Assembly (NCBI GenBank): GCA_011389755.1
Contig: JAABTR010000264.1
Location: forward strand, 1-8,810
DNA length: 8,810 bases
Origin: Deltaproteobacteria bacterium
GTDB taxonomy: Bacteria > Myxococcota_A > Polyangia > JAAYKL01
Direction: 5' to 3'
Under the pieces are notes generated by a model. The model was not told the DNA's origin. It saw nothing but the letters and a program-made list of their open reading frames with translations, and made no database searches. Shown piece by piece: positions 6,562 through 8,810 of the stretch (position 1 is its first letter; each line of letters starts with the position of its first letter). The translations under genes and the position numbers were made by a program.

Positions 6562-8642
6562 TGGAACACGATTTGGTAGACGCCCTGGGCGGCGTCTTGC
6601 TGGGTGTTGGCGGAGCGCTCGACGGCGAGGCACACGGGCGCGGTGGCATCTTCTAGGAGAGCGACCTCCTGAGCCCCTGGGCCCTGGTCGTCCACGATCC
6701 TGACTTTGCCATTGGGGCCGAAGTTGATGCGAAGGGCAAGGTCGGTGCGTTCATCGCTCGTGACCTGGATCGACCCCGGTACTTCACCCGGGGGCAGACA
6801 AAACCAGTCCACATCATTGGGTTGGGATAGGGTCCCGAAAAGGCTCGCCCCGACGAACGCCGGTGTCGAGGTCGCGATGACGTCGTTGGGCTCGCGTTCG
6901 AAGACGCTCGCGTCGAGCACGTGATAGACGATCTGATAAGGGTGATTCGGGAACGCTCCGGGCGAGGTCCCCGCGGCGCGGACCTCTTGGACCACCACGT
7001 AGACCCGCGGGATCTCCAAGACGACCCCCCATATCCGCTCTGGGCCTCCCGGCCCGTTGAGGTTGGCGACGGCCAGCGGCTCGTCTCGCTCTGGATCGAC
7101 GAGCTGAAGCGCGATGTCGAGCCCGGGCACGGCGGTGACCGAGACGTCTACGGCCCAGGCCCCCGAGGCTCCGGGCAGCACGTACCAGTCCACATCTTCT
7201 CGTCCTTGAATGCTCGGCGCGATGCGTCCTTCGGCGGGCGTCGCCACACCGATGAGGGTCGCCTCGGCGGGCTGATCGTTCGGCTCGCGCTCGACCTTGG
7301 AAGGCCCTGCGCTCTGGCGCGCGAGGATCAGGTATCCCGCCGCCAACGTCAGGGCGATGATCGCGAGCAAGAGGCCGACGAAGGTCCAGAGGCCGCGCCT
7401 GCGCTGAATATTGTTTTCGAAGTCGTCGAAGTCGGACTTCTCGGCGATCGGGAGCTCCCGCTTGCCGATCATCACCGACTTCGATTTGCCCTGGGTGGCG
7501 CGAAGCGAGGAAGGGTCAGGGGACCCGGTGCCTGGAAAAGTGGCCACCGGTGTCTTCTGGGGCAGCGACTCCTCGCTGCGGGGCGAGGTGTCTTCCCATC
7601 TAGAAATCTCGGGGGTCGGTGCGCTGCCCGGGTGGAAGGACGAAAAGCGGCGAAACTCGGAGCCTGGGCTGAGCTCTTCGAGGGCGTCGGCCAGAGCGCG
7701 GCGCATCGCCTCGGCGGATTGATAGCGATCGAGCGGGTCCTTGCTTAGCGCCTTGAGCACGATCCGATCGGCCTGGGCCGGGATCCCGAGCTGAGGCGCC
7801 CGCACCGAAGGCGCCTGGGGCTCTTCGGTCAGGTGCCTCGTGATGATGGACATCGGGGTTTTACCGGAAAAAGGCGGGTCACCGGTTAGGAGCTTGTAGA
7901 GGACGGCGCCGAGCGCGTAGATGTCGCTGCGGTGATCCACGGCTTCGCCGCGGCAGTGCTCAGGGGCCATGTAGAAAGGTGTCCCCACGATGCTGCCCTG
8001 GGCCGTGATGCGCGTGCGATCTTGCATGTCCCTCAGCTTCGCAAGCCCGAAGTCGAGGACCTTGATGAAATCGGTCTGCTCGGCGAGCTGGGTCAAGAAG
8101 ATGTTCTCCGGCTTGAGATCCCTGTGGACGATGCCCTTGGAGTGCGCCTCCATGAGCGAGGAGCACACCTGGATCATCATCTTGGCCGCGTCCACGAAGG
8201 GAACGGGTCCTTCTTCTTCGAGGTAGTCCGCCAAGTCGCGGCCCTCGATGTACTCCATGACCAGGTACATCAGCTCGCCTTCGGAGCCGAAGTCGAAGAC
8301 GTTTACGGTGTTGATGTGCGTCAGGCGGCTGACCGTCTCCGCCTCCCGCCGGAAGCGGCGCGTCATGTCGATTTCCCTGGAGATGTCGCCTTGAAGAACC
8401 TTCATGGCCATGAGCTTGCCCATCTGGACGTGCTCAACGCGGTAGACAGCCCCCATGCCTCCGCTCCCGAGGAGGTCCAAGATCCGATAGCGTTTGTCTA
8501 TTGTCCTGCCGATCAGCAGGTCTTCGTCCGGCGAGGGGCGAAAGAGGTTCTCGAGGTTCGCCCCGCATACGCCGCAAAAAGGCGGCGCCTCATCGTAGGT
8601 GGTGTTGCATTTTGGGCAGGCGAACAAATCTCGAGACCTCAT
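6558..8642 (-). CDS. Transmembrane Ser/Thr protein kinase, N-terminal zinc ribbon, two C-terminal EPND (PPC-like) domains
   Basis: A 694-residue single-pass kinase. Residues 9-26 form a small zinc ribbon (C9xxC12 ... C23xxC26). The Hanks-type kinase domain spans about 48-325 with all key residues: glycine loop GSGGMG (59-64), K81 in AMK, helix-C E100, HRDLKPEN (173-180, catalytic D175), DFG (197-199), APE (226-228) and DHRSDIYALG (236-245). It should be active. A Ser/Pro-rich juxtamembrane stretch (326-416) precedes one membrane helix (about 417-440). Outside the membrane are two related beta-rich domains of about 120 residues. Each opens with EREPND (451-456 and 582-587), contains DVDW followed by xxLP (483-490 and 610-617) and ends in YQIV (569-572 and 689-692). 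This matches the pre-peptidase C-terminal style domain. Ligand and substrates are unknown. Its stop overlaps the queA start, and its ATG directly follows the stop of the upstream gene; no clear Shine-Dalgarno is seen. Confidence 0.93.
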   Translation of the reverse strand: MRSRDLFACPKCNTTYDEAPPFCGVCGANLENLFRPSPDEDLLIGRTIDKRYRILDLLGSGGMGAVYRVEHVQMGKLMAMKVLQGDISREIDMTRRFRREAETVSRLTHINTVNVFDFGSEGELMYLVMEYIEGRDLADYLEEEGPVPFVDAAKMMIQVCSSLMEAHSKGIVHRDLKPENIFLTQLAEQTDFIKVLDFGLAKLRDMQDRTRITAQGSIVGTPFYMAPEHCRGEAVDHRSDIYALGAVLYKLLTGDPPFSGKTPMSIITRHLTEEPQAPSVRAPQLGIPAQADRIVLKALSKDPLDRYQSAEAMRRALADALEELSPGSEFRRFSSFHPGSAPTPEISRWEDTSPRSEESLPQKTPVATFPGTGSPDPSSLRATQGKSKSVMIGKRELPIAEKSDFDDFENNIQRRRGLWTFVGLLLAIIALTLAAGYLILARQSAGPSKVEREPNDQPAEATLIGVATPAEGRIAPSIQGREDVDWYVLPGASGAWAVDVSVTAVPGLDIALQLVDPERDEPLAVANLNGPGGPERIWGVVLEIPRVYVVVQEVRAAGTSPGAFPNHPYQIVYHVLDASVFEREPNDVIATSTPAFVGASLFGTLSQPNDVDWFCLPPGEVPGSIQVTSDERTDLALRINFGPNGKVRIVDDQGPGAQEVALLEDATAPVCLAVERSANTQQDAAQGVYQIVFQ

Positions 8643-8810
8643 CTAGCGTCGATCGCGGGCCTTCGGGTGCTTGCTCTTGATGACGAAGGAAGCGTCGACC
8701 GCAGGTACCTCTAACTTCTGTCCGCTAGGTAGGTCAACAGCTCGCGTGCCTCGGATCGTCCCATAGACGTCCACCCACGACTGCTGACCGGCGTCGGTTT
8801 CTCCGCGAAA
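8643..8810 (-). CDS. Unrecognised protein, C-terminal 55 residues only
   Basis: The minus-strand frame is open from the right edge to a TAG at 8645-8643. That stop is immediately followed by the kinase ATG at 8642 with no intervening base. Only 55 residues are visible, from FRGETDAGQQSW to a basic tail KSKHPKARDRR. The middle (WVDVYGTIRG, DLPSGQKLEVPAVDASFVI) looks beta-rich. I do not recognise the family. Evidence that it is real is the open frame, the absence of a better frame, and the exact stop-to-start abutment with the kinase, which continues the tight packing seen at the next two junctions. It is probably the upstream member of the same operon. The start and most of the protein lie beyond this window. 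Confidence 0.6.
   Translation of the reverse strand, partial: FRGETDAGQQSWVDVYGTIRGTRAVDLPSGQKLEVPAVDASFVIKSKHPKARDRR

Noticed and set aside
6921..7748. Long plus-strand frames opposite the kinase (also 7932-8714)
   Set aside because: Both are antisense to a kinase with intact motifs and show no domain or plausible start signal. They are attributed to GC-driven shadow frames.

Overview
This is a high-GC, densely packed bacterial chromosomal window. It looks like Myxococcota or a related deltaproteobacterial lineage. The reasons are an N-terminally lipidated, Asp-rich, Cys-rich 'choice-of-anchor L' protein, and a eukaryote-like membrane Ser/Thr kinase with an N-terminal zinc ribbon and a C-terminal pair of EPND-type beta-sandwich (PPC-like) domains. 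The lineage call is inference from gene style only. I see no mobile element, CRISPR array, tRNA, rRNA or integrase, and no sign of recent transfer.

Layout. Positions 1-779 (minus) hold the first 259 codons of a gene that runs off the left edge. It is unrecognised, but its layout resembles a serine alpha/beta-hydrolase. A 242-bp divergent intergenic region (780-1021) carries a good sigma70-type promoter for the rightward genes. The rightward block (1022-4370) is a secreted lipoprotein, the lipid II flippase MurJ, and the ribosome-assembly GTPase EngB/YsxC. murJ and engB are one nucleotide apart. An 8-bp gap separates engB from the convergent leftward block.

The leftward block, read from the right edge, is the last 55 codons of an unrecognised protein, a 694-residue transmembrane Ser/Thr kinase, queA and tgt. 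Its junctions are extremely tight: TAG directly abuts ATG, then a GTGA overlap, then an ATGA overlap. This implies one mRNA with translational coupling. Tgt inserts preQ1 at tRNA position 34 and QueA converts it to epoxyqueuosine, so two consecutive steps of queuosine formation are co-expressed with a membrane signalling kinase.

Most of the window is conserved housekeeping content. The points worth a second look are the kinase welded to queA-tgt, the left-edge hydrolase-like gene, the anchor-L lipoprotein ahead of murJ, and the unidentified gene whose 3' end abuts the kinase. I do not see a clear new multi-gene defence or metabolic system.
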